A DNA stretch of 64,000 nt from JBBCJT01 sp037190665 (GCA_037190665.1 JBBCJT010000074.1:26947-90946); one strand, 5' to 3'; counted from the first letter of the stretch, positions 52,402-62,250 are shown. The notes: a model not told the origin generated them from the sequence alone. Numbers and translations are program-made.

Positions 52402-54354
52402 ATGGAACCGATCCGTGTCCTGAGCGGCGTGCGCGTGCCCATGCGCGACGGCGTGGAGCTGAACCTGCGCATCACCCGGCCGGCCCGCGAAGGCCGCTAT
52501 CCGGCGGTGATGGAATACAACCCCTATCGCCGCCTCGGCCCGATCGGCGCGGACGGGGCAGGATCCTATCCGCCCGCCGTCCCGTACCTCGCAGCACATG
52601 GCTATGTCGTCGTGCAGTTCGACGTGCGCGGCACGGGCAGCTCCGCCGGTTTCACCACCGACATCTACGCGCGGGACGAGCGGCAGGACGCGGTCGACAT
52701 GGTCGGCTGGATCGCGGCGCAGGACTGGTGCACGGGCGCGGTCGGCATGATCGGCAAATCCTATGGCGCGGTCGTGCAGTGGCAGGTCGCTGCGCAGGCG
52801 CCGCCCGCGCTCAAGGCCATCGTGGTCCGTTCCGGCGGCATCGACCTGTTCAACGAATTCGCCAATCCCGGCGGGGCCATCCGCCCGTGGATGTTCGAAT
52901 ACTACGCGCCGATGATGAACGCGCTGAACTTCGCCCCGCCCGACCCGGATCTGGTCGGCGATGCGTGGGCGGAGATCTGGCAGCAGCGTCTGGATCGCAG
53001 CGCGCCCTGGAGCCTCGGCTATCTGCGCAACCTCGCGGACGGCCTCTATTGGCGGGAGCGCAGCCTCGCCCCCGGCTTCGACCGCGTCCGCTGCCCGACG
53101 CTGCTGGTGGAGGGCTGGGCCGACTGGTACGCGACCGCGGAGCTGCGCGCCTTCCAGAGCCTGTCCGTGCCGCGCAAGGTGCTGATCGGTCCGTGGGGCC
53201 ACTACTACGCCGAGGAGGAGGACGCGGCCCCCGGCCCGCGCATCGACAGCCGGCCCGAGGTGCTGCGCTGGTTCGACCGCTGGCTGAAGGACATCGACAA
53301 CGGCGTGGAGCGCGACCCGCCGGTGACGGTGTTCGTGCGCGGCTGGCAGGCTCCGTCCCTGCTCTGCGTCGAGGGCGCGGGCGCCTGGCGCAACGAGGCC
53401 GCGTGGCCGCCCGGGGACCTGCGGCCGACGACGCTGCACCTCACGCGCGGCGGGCTGCGCGCGACGCCGGGAGCGGGGGCGCGCAGCTTCGACCACCGCG
53501 CCAGCTTCGGCCTCGCCGCCGGCCGGCGCGGGCTGGGGCTGACCACGCCCTGGGCCATGCCGATCGACCAGCGCGCCGACGATGCCTTCGCGCTCTGCTA
53601 CGACACGGAGCCGCTCGCCGCGCCGATGGAACTGCTCGGCGCGCCGGAGGCGGTGCTGTCGGTCGTGGCCTCCGCGCCGGTGATCGGGCTGAACGTGCGG
53701 CTCTGCGACGTCGCACCCGACGGCGCCTCGCGGCTGATCACGGACGGGTTCCTGCTCGGCACCCACCGCGATGGATCGGAACGGCCCGCGCCGCTGGTGC
53801 CCGGGACGGTCCACGAGATCCGCATCGCGCTGCTGCACTGCGCCTACGCGCTGGCCGCCGGACACCGGCTGCGTGTCGCGGTGTCGAGCGCGGATTTCCA
53901 GAATGCCTGGCCGGCCGGCATGGCCGCGCGCATCACCGTGCAGGAGACGTCACGCGTCGTGCTGCCGGTGATGCCCGAGGGCCGGCGACACCTGCCGCCC
54001 CCCGCCTTCGCGCCCGCCCCGGACCCGCTGCGCCTGCCTGCCACTCCCACCTACAGGCTGGAACAGGATCTGGTCGCGGACACCGTGACCTGCGAGCAGC
54101 AGGCCGGCGACGCGGTACGCCTTGTCCGGTCCCGCTACACGGTCAGCAATGTCGATCCGGCCGTCGCGACGATCGATTCCGCCTGCACCTACCGGCCGCA
54201 GCACCAGCGCCACGACATCCGCATCGAGGCGACCTGCCGCACCACCAGCGATGCCGAGAGCTTTCACCACAGCTCCGACATCGCGATCACGGTCGACGGC
54301 GCGCCCCGGTTCCAGAAGAGCTGGTCGGAGAGCGCCGCGCGGAAGCTGAAGTAG
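52402..54354 (+). CDS. CocE/NonD-family X-Pro-dipeptidyl-peptidase-like hydrolase
   Basis: The 650-residue protein follows the CocE/NonD pattern: an alpha/beta hydrolase core with VRVPMRDGVELNLRITRPAREGRYPAVMEYNPYRR, the nucleophile elbow GMIGKSYGA (Gly-x-Ser-x-Gly near residue 118) and a catalytic Asp region VEGWADWYA. The catalytic His is in GPWGHYYAEE. The C-terminal jelly-roll domain (RLCDVAPDGASRLITDGFLLGTHRDG) is typical. It has no signal peptide. It would cleave an ester or acyl-peptide bond; the substrate is open. It is convergent with the binding protein at 54402, separated by a hairpin. Confidence 0.9.
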   Translation: MEPIRVLSGVRVPMRDGVELNLRITRPAREGRYPAVMEYNPYRRLGPIGADGAGSYPPAVPYLAAHGYVVVQFDVRGTGSSAGFTTDIYARDERQDAVDMVGWIAAQDWCTGAVGMIGKSYGAVVQWQVAAQAPPALKAIVVRSGGIDLFNEFANPGGAIRPWMFEYYAPMMNALNFAPPDPDLVGDAWAEIWQQRLDRSAPWSLGYLRNLADGLYWRERSLAPGFDRVRCPTLLVEGWADWYATAELRAFQSLSVPRKVLIGPWGHYYAEEEDAAPGPRIDSRPEVLRWFDRWLKDIDNGVERDPPVTVFVRGWQAPSLLCVEGAGAWRNEAAWPPGDLRPTTLHLTRGGLRATPGAGARSFDHRASFGLAAGRRGLGLTTPWAMPIDQRADDAFALCYDTEPLAAPMELLGAPEAVLSVVASAPVIGLNVRLCDVAPDGASRLITDGFLLGTHRDGSERPAPLVPGTVHEIRIALLHCAYALAAGHRLRVAVSSADFQNAWPAGMAARITVQETSRVVLPVMPEGRRHLPPPAFAPAPDPLRLPATPTYRLEQDLVADTVTCEQQAGDAVRLVRSRYTVSNVDPAVATIDSACTYRPQHQRHDIRIEATCRTTSDAESFHHSSDIAITVDGAPRFQKSWSESAARKLK

Positions 54355-54360
54355 GCCCCG

Positions 54361-54381
54361 GCCCCGGCGTGGTGCCGGGGC
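54361..54381. terminator. Hairpin between two convergent genes
   Basis: GCCCCGGC and GCCGGGGC form an 8-bp stem with a GTGGT loop in the 47-bp spacer between the converging CocE-type gene and the binding-protein gene. It is GC-rich without a U-run, but the placement fits a bidirectional transcription barrier. Confidence 0.55.
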
Positions 54382-54401
54382 GCGGGACGAAGCCCTTCTC
54401 C

Positions 54402-55979
54402 TCAGGCCGTGCGGCGGATGTTCCAGAACACCGGGATGCCGTCGACCATGCCTTCCAGGGTGCGCCGGTAGGCGGTGGGCGTCAGGTACAGGCCGAGCGG
54501 GATGTAGGGCACTTCCTCGAAGGCCAGGCGCTGCATCTCGCGGCCGATGCGGTTCTGGTCGGCGGCATCGCGCGAGAAGAACCACTCCTGCCGCAGCGCC
54601 TCCATCCGCGGGGAGGACGGCCAGCCTGGCCATGCATCCGCGCCGTTGGAGCGCAGCGCGATGTGGCCGGCGGGGTTGAGCTGGTCCATGGCCCGCGTGC
54701 CGGTGAAGAACACGTTCCAGCCGCCCTGCGACGGCGGGTCCTTCTTGGCGCGCCGCTGCACCACCGTGCCCCAGTCGGTGGCCACGTAGTCCACGTTCAT
54801 GCCCGCGCGCATCATCATGTCGTTGCCGACATCGGCCGAGGCCTTCACCACCGCGAGATCGTTGGCGCCGAGCAGCACCACGGGCTCGTTGTTGTACCCG
54901 GCGGCCTTCAGGTCGCGCTTCACCTTCTCCATGTCGCGGGGGGAGTTCAGCGCCTCCATCCCGACATCGCTCGCCATGGCCGAGCCGGGCGCGAAATAGC
55001 CCATGCCGGTCTGCCAGAGCGACCGGTCGGTGCCGGAGATCGCCGTCATGTAGTCTTCCTGGCTCACCGCGCCCAGCATGGCGCGGCGGATCGCCGGATT
55101 GTCGAACGGCGGCTGCAGGTGGTTCATCCGCATGAGCGCGACGTTGCCGAGCCGGTCCGGTGCCGCGACCGCCACGCCACGGGTGCGCGCGAGCACCGGC
55201 AGCAGGTCCGCGCTCGGCCATTCCCACCAGTCCACCTCGCCCCGCTGCAGTGCCGCCGCGGCGGTGGACGGATCGGGCTGGGTGATCCACTCCACCCGCT
55301 CGAAATGCGCGACCTTGGGGCCCGAGGTCCAGGTGACGGGGCCGCTCTCGCGCGGGCGGTAGCCGGCGAATTTCTCGTACACCGCGCGCACGCCCGGCAC
55401 CCGCTCATCCGCCTTGAAGCGGTAAGGGCCGCTGCCGATCATCTCCGTGACCTGCGTCGAGGCATCGGTCTTCGCCAGCCGCTCCGGCATGATCACCGGC
55501 ACGTTGGAGGCGACCTTGGACAACGCCTCCAGGATCAGCGGGAAGCCGCGCTTCAGCCGGAACACGACCTCGCGGTCGCTGGGCGCCGACAGCTCGTCCA
55601 CCAGGCTGAACAGCACCTGGCCGAACCCGTCGCGCTTGCCCCAGCGCGCGAGGCTCGCGACGACGTCGCGGCCGAGCACGGGCTCGTTGTCGTGGAAGCG
55701 CAGCCCCTCGCGCAGCCGGAAGGTCCAGACCTTGTCGTCCGCGTCGGAGACCACGCCTTCCGCCATCTGCGGCAGGGGCTGCAGCTTGTCGCCGCGGCCG
55801 TAGAGCGTGTCGTAGACCAGCATGGCGTGGTTGCGTGTCACCTCCGCCGTGGTCCAGATCGGGTCGAGCACGGCGAGATCCGCCTGCGGGACGAATTTCA
55901 GCACGCGCGCGTCCTGGGCGGCGGCGATGCGGGGCGCGGCAAGAGCAACCGCCCCGGCGAGCATGCTACGGCGTTTCAT
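54402..55979 (-). CDS. Periplasmic substrate-binding protein (family 5), orphan
   Basis: The 525-residue product has a twin-arginine-like signal (MKRRSMLAGAVALAAPRIAAAQ). Family-5 blocks follow: LKFVPQADLAVLDPIWTTAEVTRNHAMLVYDTLYG, WTFRLREGLRFHDNEPVLGRDVVASLARWGKRDGFG, and MIGSGPYRFKADERVPG. It binds a peptide-like or opine-like ligand. No permease or ATPase genes are adjacent, so it probably shares an importer encoded elsewhere. It is the fifth family-5 binding protein in the window, showing strong expansion of this transporter class. Confidence 0.9.
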   Translation of the reverse strand: MKRRSMLAGAVALAAPRIAAAQDARVLKFVPQADLAVLDPIWTTAEVTRNHAMLVYDTLYGRGDKLQPLPQMAEGVVSDADDKVWTFRLREGLRFHDNEPVLGRDVVASLARWGKRDGFGQVLFSLVDELSAPSDREVVFRLKRGFPLILEALSKVASNVPVIMPERLAKTDASTQVTEMIGSGPYRFKADERVPGVRAVYEKFAGYRPRESGPVTWTSGPKVAHFERVEWITQPDPSTAAAALQRGEVDWWEWPSADLLPVLARTRGVAVAAPDRLGNVALMRMNHLQPPFDNPAIRRAMLGAVSQEDYMTAISGTDRSLWQTGMGYFAPGSAMASDVGMEALNSPRDMEKVKRDLKAAGYNNEPVVLLGANDLAVVKASADVGNDMMMRAGMNVDYVATDWGTVVQRRAKKDPPSQGGWNVFFTGTRAMDQLNPAGHIALRSNGADAWPGWPSSPRMEALRQEWFFSRDAADQNRIGREMQRLAFEEVPYIPLGLYLTPTAYRRTLEGMVDGIPVFWNIRRTA

Positions 55980-56186
55980 GGATCATCTCCGATCTTCGTC
56001 AGGGCGGGGGAGCAGGCCGCTCGACCGCGCGGGGCGGACCCTACCACCCGGTCCGGGCTTCGGCGAGCCGGTATCCCGGCGGGCCTGCGGGAAGCGTGGC
56101 GGGCGGGAATTGTCGGTTACGGTGGAGTGAGACGACCGCAGCGCCTCCGCGCAGGACCATCAGCGCTTCCGGCAGTTCCCACTCGC

Positions 56187-57125
56187 TCAGAGCGAGCGCA
56201 GATAGTCGCGCATCGTCACCAGATCTTCCGTGGGCGAGGCGTTGCCTGCCGTCACCAGTACCACCTCGGCCTGCGCAGCCGCCCGGACATCTCCCGGCGT
56301 CAGGGAATATCTCTGGCGGAATGCCCGGTTGAAACTCGATGGATCGGGGAAGCCGTGCGCCTCGGCGATCGCGTTGATCGTCTGGGTGTTCTCCAGATCG
56401 CAGAGAGCGGCGTAGCAGGCCTGCAGGCGCTGGCTCTGGATATAGCGCGCGACGCCGCCTTCGCCTTGCATCAACCTGTACAGGCCGGACCGGGAGATGC
56501 CGACGGCGCGGCAGATCGACGCCGGCCCCAGTGACGAGGATTGCAACCGGCTGCGCACCACCTGGCGGACCCGCTCCCGCAGCGTGTGGCCGATCTGGGT
56601 CGCGGCGCTGCCTTCCTGAAGAACCGAGGCATCGATGCAGCTTGCCAGCATCGTGCTGACGGCGCCGGAGATCTTCAGCAGATCGGCCTCCGAGAGGCGT
56701 GGCAGCGCCCTGACCAGCAGCTCGAGATAGTCCGCCAGAAGCATGCCCAGCGGCCCCACCAGAGGGCCGCGCACCCGATCCAGGATGCGGCTCAGCGCGA
56801 CGAAGCGGTCGCGCGCGATGTAGAGGTGAAGACGGTCATCCCGCCCCCGGACGCTCTCGCACGTCTCGGCAAGCGATGTCACGAACGGCACGCGGATCGG
56901 AACCGAATGCACATCGCCATTGCAGGCGACCTGCGTCGTCGCGCCCAGACCGATGGTCAGAACCCAATGATCCGTGGGATCGCGCCGGATATGGGTGGAC
57001 GTGCGGATCGTCCGCAGCCCGGGCGCGCTGACGCGACCGATGGCCATGCCGGCAAGCAGCCAGAGCTGGCTCTCGGCCGGGAAGCCGTCCGTGCATTCGT
57101 CCGGCGGTGGCGCCACATCGACCAC
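56187..57125 (-). CDS. AraC-family transcriptional regulator
   Basis: This 312-residue protein has an AraC_binding_2-type N-terminal half (VCNGD-like loop at THWVLTIGLGATTQVACNGD and RDRFVALSRILDRVRG). The C-terminal double helix-turn-helix reads LGPASICRAVGISRSGLYRLMQGEGGVARYIQSQRLQACYAALCD...INAIAEAHGFPDPSSFNRAFRQRYSLTPGDVRA. The pattern GF.d.ssFnRaFr..yG.sPg is diagnostic. The start is GTG. Its targets are unknown. It is next to a recombinase remnant and tRNA-Ser, so it may belong to accessory DNA. Confidence 0.9.
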   Translation of the reverse strand: MVDVAPPPDECTDGFPAESQLWLLAGMAIGRVSAPGLRTIRTSTHIRRDPTDHWVLTIGLGATTQVACNGDVHSVPIRVPFVTSLAETCESVRGRDDRLHLYIARDRFVALSRILDRVRGPLVGPLGMLLADYLELLVRALPRLSEADLLKISGAVSTMLASCIDASVLQEGSAATQIGHTLRERVRQVVRSRLQSSSLGPASICRAVGISRSGLYRLMQGEGGVARYIQSQRLQACYAALCDLENTQTINAIAEAHGFPDPSSFNRAFRQRYSLTPGDVRAAAQAEVVLVTAGNASPTEDLVTMRDYLRSL

Positions 57126-57250
57126 CGAGCCATGCCCTCGAGCAGTTCGCCGCCCGGGAAGGCGTCACGCCATCCTGGGTCACCCGTGTGGTCCGGCTGG
57201 CCTATCTCGCCCCGGACATCGTCGCAACGATCATGGAAGGCCATCGCCAG
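57107..57250 (+). pseudogene. Recombinase C-terminal fragment
   Basis: This short plus-strand frame reads HALEQFAAREGVTPSWVTRVVRLAYLAPDIVATIMEGHRQ. It matches the helix-turn-helix tail seen at the end of large serine recombinases and resolvases (L..A..egi..s.vsR..rLa.LAPDIveAIl.GrqP). Neither the catalytic domain nor a start codon context is present, so it is a remnant. It ends about 130 bases from tRNA-Ser and overlaps the start region of the AraC-type gene by a few bases. Confidence 0.55.
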
Positions 57251-57380
57251 CATCAGGGCCAGAGACGGAGTGCAGAGACACGAGAGGTGAGGTCGCCGTG
57301 CCGTGAAGCCCGCGCGGCGCGGGCACTTCGCGTCAAGGCAGCAGAAGACTGCAAAATAAATGATATCAATATCTTACGGC

Positions 57381-57470
<90 letters not shown>

Positions 57471-57538
57471 AGGTCCGGCCGTCGCGATCGGACTGGCAAT
57501 AGCCATCGCGCCCCCCGCTTTCAAGGGGGCGGGCGGGC

Positions 57539-58690
57539 TCAGCGCACCGGGCGGCCCCCGTCCAGCAGGATGTCCGGCCCCACATCCCCGATTTGCCGCC
57601 GGCCGCACAGCGCCATGGTCACGTCCAGCTCCTTGCGGATGATCTCCAGCGCCAGCGTCACCCCCGGCCGCCCCGCCGCGCCCAGCCCGTACAGGAACGG
57701 CCGGCCGATATAGGTGCCGCGCGCGCCCAGCGCGATCGCCTTCAGCACGTCCTGCCCCGACCGGATGCCGCCATCGAGGTGGACCTCGATCCGGTCGCCC
57801 ACCGTCTCCACGATCCGCGGCAGCATGCTGATCGAGGACGGCGCGCCGTCGAGCTGCCGGCCGCCGTGGTTGGAGACGATCAGCGCATCCGCCCCGGTGT
57901 CGGCCGCGGCGCGCGCGTCCTCCTCGTCCAGGATGCCCTTGAGGATCAGCGTGCCGCCCCACTGCTCCTTGATCCAGGCCACGTCCTTCCAGGACAGGCG
58001 CGGGTCGAACTGCTCCGACGTCCACGCCGACAGCGACGACAGGTCGGACACGTTCTTCGCGTGGCCGACGATGTTGCCGAAGCCGCGTCGCTTGGTGCCC
58101 AGCATCCGCATGCACCACGCCGGGCGCGTCGCCATCTGCCACACATGCCGCGGCGTGAACTTCGGCGGCGCGGACAGCCCGTTGCGCAGGTCCTTGTGCC
58201 GCTGGCCGAGGATCTGCAGGTCGAGCGTCAGCATCAGCGCCGAGCACTTCGCCGCCTTCGCGCGCGCGATCAGTGCCGCGATGAAGTCGCGGTCCTTCAT
58301 CACGTAGAGCTGGAACCAGAACGGCTTCGTCGTGTTCGCCGCCACGTCCTCGATCGAGCAGATGCTCATCGTCGACAGCGTGAAGGGCACGCCGAACGCC
58401 TCGGCCGCCTGCGCGGCGAGGATCTCGCCGTCGGCGTGCTGCATCCCCGTCATGCCCGTGGGCGCGAGCGCGACCGGCATCGACACGGGCTGGCCGGCCA
58501 TGGTGGTGGCGAGCGAGCGGTCGGTCATGTCCACCAGCACGCGCTGGCGCAGCAGGATGCGGCGGAAATCCTCCTCGTTGGAGCGGTAGGTGCCTTCGGT
58601 CCAGGCGCCGCTGTCGGCGTAGTCGAAGAACATCTTCGGCACCCGCCGCCGGGCCAGCCGTTTCAGATCAGCAATCTCGAGCGCCGCCAT
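57539..58690 (-). CDS. FMN-dependent L-lactate dehydrogenase-like alpha-hydroxy-acid oxidase
   Basis: The 383-residue enzyme has the complete family pattern: IADLKRLARRRVPKMFFDYADSGAWTEGTYRSNEEDFRRI, ALAPTGMTGMQHADGEILAAQAAEAFGVPFTLSTMSICSIEDVA, FWFQLYVMKDRD and LMLTLDLQILGQRHKDLRNGLSAPPK. The catalytic motif is LIVSNHGGRQLDGAPSSI with His intact, and DGGIRSGQDVLKAIALGARGTYIGRPFLYGLGA binds FMN phosphate. It oxidises L-lactate or a related 2-hydroxy acid. Compare the altered homologue at 48772. The ATG at 58690 follows GAAAGGT. It stands alone beside tRNA-Ser. Confidence 0.93.
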   Translation of the reverse strand: MAALEIADLKRLARRRVPKMFFDYADSGAWTEGTYRSNEEDFRRILLRQRVLVDMTDRSLATTMAGQPVSMPVALAPTGMTGMQHADGEILAAQAAEAFGVPFTLSTMSICSIEDVAANTTKPFWFQLYVMKDRDFIAALIARAKAAKCSALMLTLDLQILGQRHKDLRNGLSAPPKFTPRHVWQMATRPAWCMRMLGTKRRGFGNIVGHAKNVSDLSSLSAWTSEQFDPRLSWKDVAWIKEQWGGTLILKGILDEEDARAAADTGADALIVSNHGGRQLDGAPSSISMLPRIVETVGDRIEVHLDGGIRSGQDVLKAIALGARGTYIGRPFLYGLGAAGRPGVTLALEIIRKELDVTMALCGRRQIGDVGPDILLDGGRPVR

Positions 58691-58857
58691 CCCGCACCTT
58701 TCCCCGGGGCCGCTGCACTGGCGGCCTGCCGCTTGCGTCGCCACATAGCGCGCCGGCGGCGACCGGGGCAAAATCGCGCCCGCCCGGGACTCGGGCGTCC
58801 GCTGCCATGACTGTCGCGGCGGCCTGCCCGCCCTCCGTAAGCCGGACGACCACAACC

Positions 58858-61800
58858 ATGACCTTCCACGCCGACCTGCACGTCCACTCGAAATACTCGC
58901 GGGCCACGAGCCGGGATCTCGACCTTGAGCATCTCGCCTGGTGGGCGGCGCGGAAGGGCATTTCCGTGGTCGGCACCGGGGATTGCGTGCATCCGGGCTG
59001 GCTCGCGGAGATCAAGGACAAGCTCGTTCCCACCGGCGGCGGGCTGTTCCGGCTCCGGCCGGAGATCGAGAAGCCGCTGTGGGAGACCCTGCCGCCGTCC
59101 TGCCGGCAGCCGGTCTCCTTCATGCTCTGCACCGAGATCTCGACCATCTACAAGAAGGGCGAGAAGACCCGGAAGATCCATCACCTGATCTACGCCGCCG
59201 ATCTCGACGCCGCCGACCGGCTGGCGGCGAGCCTCGCGCGGATCGGCAACATCGCCTCGGACGGGCGGCCCATCCTCGGGCTCGACTCGCGCAACCTGCT
59301 GGAGATCGCGCTCGCCTCCGGGCCGGACTCGTATCTGGTGCCGGCGCATATCTGGACGCCGTGGTTCGCCGCCCTCGGCTCGCAGTCCGGCTTCGATTCC
59401 ATCGAGGAATGCTACGGCGACCTCGCGCACCACATCTTCGCCGCCGAGACCGGGCTGTCGTCGGATCCGGCGATGAACTGGCGCGTCTCCTCGCTCGACC
59501 GCTACCGGCTCACCTCCAACTCGGACGCGCATTCGCCGGGCAAGCTCGGCCGGGAGGCGACGCGCTTCACCTGCGCGCCCGACTACTTCGCCATCCGCCA
59601 CGCGCTGGAGACGGGCGAGGGCTATGGCGGCACCGTCGAGTTCTTTCCGGAGGAAGGGAAATACCACCTGGACGGCCACCGCGCCTGCGGCGTGCGGCTC
59701 GATCCGAAGGAGACGCTGGCGCTCGGCGGGCGCTGCCCTGCCTGCGGCGGCCGCGTCACCGTGGGCGTGGCGCACCGCGTGGAGCTGCTGGCCGACCGCG
59801 CCGAGACCGAAGCCGCCCCGCCGCCCACGGCCGGCGAGGTGTCGAGCCTCGTGCCCCTGCCGGAAATCCTGTCCGAGATCGTCGGCGCCGGTGTCGGTTC
59901 CAAGGTGGTGGCCAACGCCTATGACCGCACCACCGCCGCGTTCGGTCCGGAGCTGTCCGTGCTCGGCGCCGTGCCGGTCGAGGACATCGCGCGCGTGCAT
60001 CCGCTGATGGGCGAGGCGGTGTCGCGGCTGCGCGCCGGCACGGTGATCCGCGAGGCGGGGTATGACGGCGAATACGGCGTGATCCGCCTGTTCGAGGATG
60101 GCGAGCTCGCGCGTTTCTCCGGCGGCGACCTGCTGTTCGACGCCCCGCGCACCCGCCGCGCGCGACGCGAGCCGTTGCCGGCGAAGGACCCCGCGCCGGC
60201 GGAGGCGGTCGCTCCCGCCGCGCCCGCCGTGCCGGCGTCATCCGGGCGTGCGGGCCTTCTCGCCGGCCTCGATGCCGATCAGGCGCGGGCGGCGGAGGCG
60301 ACGGACGGGCCGGTGATGGTCATCGCCGGCCCGGGCTCCGGCAAGACGCGGATGCTGACTCACCGCATCGCGCATCTCGTGCTGGAACGCGGCGTGCCGG
60401 CTTCCGCCTGCCTCGCCGTCACCTTCACGCGCAAGGCGACGGAGGAACTGCGCACGAGGCTCGCCGTGCTGCTGGGCGAGCGCGCGCGGGAGGTGGCGGT
60501 GCACAGCTTCCATTCGCTGGGCCTCGCCATCCTGCGCGCCCATGGCGGGCTGCTCGGCCTCGCGCCGGAGATGCGCATCGCGGGCGAGGCGGAGCGCAGG
60601 AGCGCGCTGGCCGCCTCCCTCGGCATCAGCGAAAGCCGGGCCGGGAGGCTGATCCGGTCCGTTTCCGTGCTGAAGCGCACGGGTGCGGGGGGCACGGCGG
60701 AGGAGAGGGAGGCGCGCGCCACGCTCGACCGGATCGGGCGGGAGCGGAACTGGGTCGATTTCGACGATCTCGTCCTGCTCGCCGCCGAATTGCTGGAGAC
60801 GCGGGACGACATCGCGGCGCTGTGGCGGGGGCGCTTCTCCCACCTTCTGGCGGACGAATTCCAGGACGTGGACGAGCAGCAGTACCGGCTGCTGCATCTG
60901 CTGGCGGGGGCCGGCGGCAATCTGTGCGTGATCGGCGATCCCAACCAGGCGATCTACGGCTTCCGCGGCGCCGACGCCGCCTGCTTCGCGCGTTTCGAGC
61001 GTGATTTCCCCGCCGCGCGGACGCTGCTGCTCACGCGCAACTACCGCTCGACGGGCACCATCGTCACCGCTTCCGCCGCTTTCATCGGGGCAGCGGCGGA
61101 CGGCATCACCCGGCCGGCGGAACAGCCGATCACGCTGCACGCCGCCGCGAACGAGGCGGGGGAGGCGGAGTTCGTCGCCGCGACGATCGAGGAGTTGCTC
61201 GGCGGGCACGACATGCTGGCCGCCAATCGTGGCGGGGTGGCGGACCGGCCGCTCGGCTTCGCCGATTGCGCCGTGCTGTACCGCACCGACGCACAGGCCG
61301 CCGCGCTGCGGGCGGCGTTCGACCGGGCCGGGATCCCGTTCGGCAAGAGCTCGCCCGCGCCCATCGCCGGGCATCCGGGGGTGGAGGCGATTCTCGACCT
61401 GCTGGGGCAGGAGGGGGCGGAGCCGGCCCCGGGCGACCTGCCGTCCCGCATCGCGGCGGCGGCGGAGGCGGCGCGCCGGGCGGGCACGGCCGATGCGGCG
61501 GCACTGGCCGAGGCGAGGGGCTGGCTCGCCACCCTCGCCGAGTCGGAGGCGGTGGCCGGCGACATCGCTCGGCTGCGGGAGGCGGTGGCGCTGTCGACTG
61601 AGGCCGATTTCCGCGACGCGCGGGCCGACCGGGTCTCCCTGCTCACCATGCACGCGGCCAAGGGGCTGGAGTTCCCGGTCGTGTTCGTGGTGGGGATGGA
61701 GGCGGGGCTGGTGCCGTTCTCCGGGGGCGCCGGGCCGGCGGAGGAGGAAGCGACCTCCGCCGAGGAGCGGCGCCTGTTCTACGTCGCCATGACCCGCGCC

Positions 61801-61965
61801 CGGGACCGGCTCTTCCTCACCCGCGCGGTGGAGCGGTTCTGGCGCGGCGCGGTGCGCGCCCTGCCGCCGTCGCCGTTCCTTGGGGAAATCCCCCGGCACC
61901 TGACGGCGAGCAGCGGGACGCAGGAGCGCCAGCGCAGCCGGCGGTTGCAGCTCAGCCTGTTCTGA
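58858..61965 (+). CDS. EndoQ-like PHP nuclease fused to a UvrD/Rep-type helicase
   Basis: The 1035-residue protein joins two DNA-repair modules. Residues 1-400 are PHP/EndoQ-like: FHADLHVHSKYSRATSRDLD at the start, LTSNSDAHSPGKLGRE near 221, and a zinc-type motif CPACGGRVTVGVAHRVELLADR near 293. EndoQ enzymes nick DNA 5' to deaminated bases. After an Ala/Pro linker, residues about 470-1035 form a superfamily-1 helicase with Walker A GPGSGKTRM, DEFQDVDEQQYRLL, GDPNQAIYGFRGAD, LLTRNYRS and LLTMHAAKGLEFPVVFVVG. All helicase motifs are present. An in-frame ATG 51 bases upstream is less likely as start, since EndoQ proteins begin at this point. Confidence 0.9.
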   Translation: MTFHADLHVHSKYSRATSRDLDLEHLAWWAARKGISVVGTGDCVHPGWLAEIKDKLVPTGGGLFRLRPEIEKPLWETLPPSCRQPVSFMLCTEISTIYKKGEKTRKIHHLIYAADLDAADRLAASLARIGNIASDGRPILGLDSRNLLEIALASGPDSYLVPAHIWTPWFAALGSQSGFDSIEECYGDLAHHIFAAETGLSSDPAMNWRVSSLDRYRLTSNSDAHSPGKLGREATRFTCAPDYFAIRHALETGEGYGGTVEFFPEEGKYHLDGHRACGVRLDPKETLALGGRCPACGGRVTVGVAHRVELLADRAETEAAPPPTAGEVSSLVPLPEILSEIVGAGVGSKVVANAYDRTTAAFGPELSVLGAVPVEDIARVHPLMGEAVSRLRAGTVIREAGYDGEYGVIRLFEDGELARFSGGDLLFDAPRTRRARREPLPAKDPAPAEAVAPAAPAVPASSGRAGLLAGLDADQARAAEATDGPVMVIAGPGSGKTRMLTHRIAHLVLERGVPASACLAVTFTRKATEELRTRLAVLLGERAREVAVHSFHSLGLAILRAHGGLLGLAPEMRIAGEAERRSALAASLGISESRAGRLIRSVSVLKRTGAGGTAEEREARATLDRIGRERNWVDFDDLVLLAAELLETRDDIAALWRGRFSHLLADEFQDVDEQQYRLLHLLAGAGGNLCVIGDPNQAIYGFRGADAACFARFERDFPAARTLLLTRNYRSTGTIVTASAAFIGAAADGITRPAEQPITLHAAANEAGEAEFVAATIEELLGGHDMLAANRGGVADRPLGFADCAVLYRTDAQAAALRAAFDRAGIPFGKSSPAPIAGHPGVEAILDLLGQEGAEPAPGDLPSRIAAAAEAARRAGTADAAALAEARGWLATLAESEAVAGDIARLREAVALSTEADFRDARADRVSLLTMHAAKGLEFPVVFVVGMEAGLVPFSGGAGPAEEEATSAEERRLFYVAMTRARDRLFLTRAVERFWRGAVRALPPSPFLGEIPRHLTASSGTQERQRSRRLQLSLF

Positions 61966-62039
61966 CGCGGGCGGCCCATGTCTTTGACGTTGGGCGCGCC
62001 TGCGCTGCCGGTGCGCTTCCACGGGCGGAAACTCTGCGA

Positions 62040-62250
62040 AACGGCCGTGCCTTTCCCCCTTTCCCGCTTGCGCGAGAGGGCCGGGGGTGAGGGGCGCGCC
62101 CTCCGGTACCGCGGCGAGGTTTCGCCTCTGCGCATCCCCGCACGCGGGAGAGGGGGCCTTGCGCGGCGGTCCTGCCTTCTGCTTTTCGTCTGTCTCCCGC
62201 TTCCGCCCGGCCTTTCCGCAAAGCCTCCACAGGCGGGAAAGGGAGAATCG
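62040..62250. repeat. Palindromic intergenic repeat element, copy C (degenerate)
   Basis: The 524-bp spacer before rplU holds a third copy of the element seen at 300-540 and 23510-23765. The blocks CTTTCCCGCTTGCGCGAGAGGGCC, then GGGGTGAGGGGC, then GCACGCGGGAGAGGGGGCCTTGCG lie in the same order but with mismatches in the stems. The 62212-62245 segment (CCGCAAAGCCTCCACAGGCGGG) matches 506-537 of copy A. From about 62251 to 62388 nothing else was recognised. Confidence 0.65.

Noticed and set aside
52728..56534. A plus-strand open frame of 1268 codons
   Set aside because: It reads the CocE-type gene in another frame and the binding-protein gene antisense. The translation is Arg/Ala/Pro-rich without any domain, a typical shadow in very GC-rich DNA.
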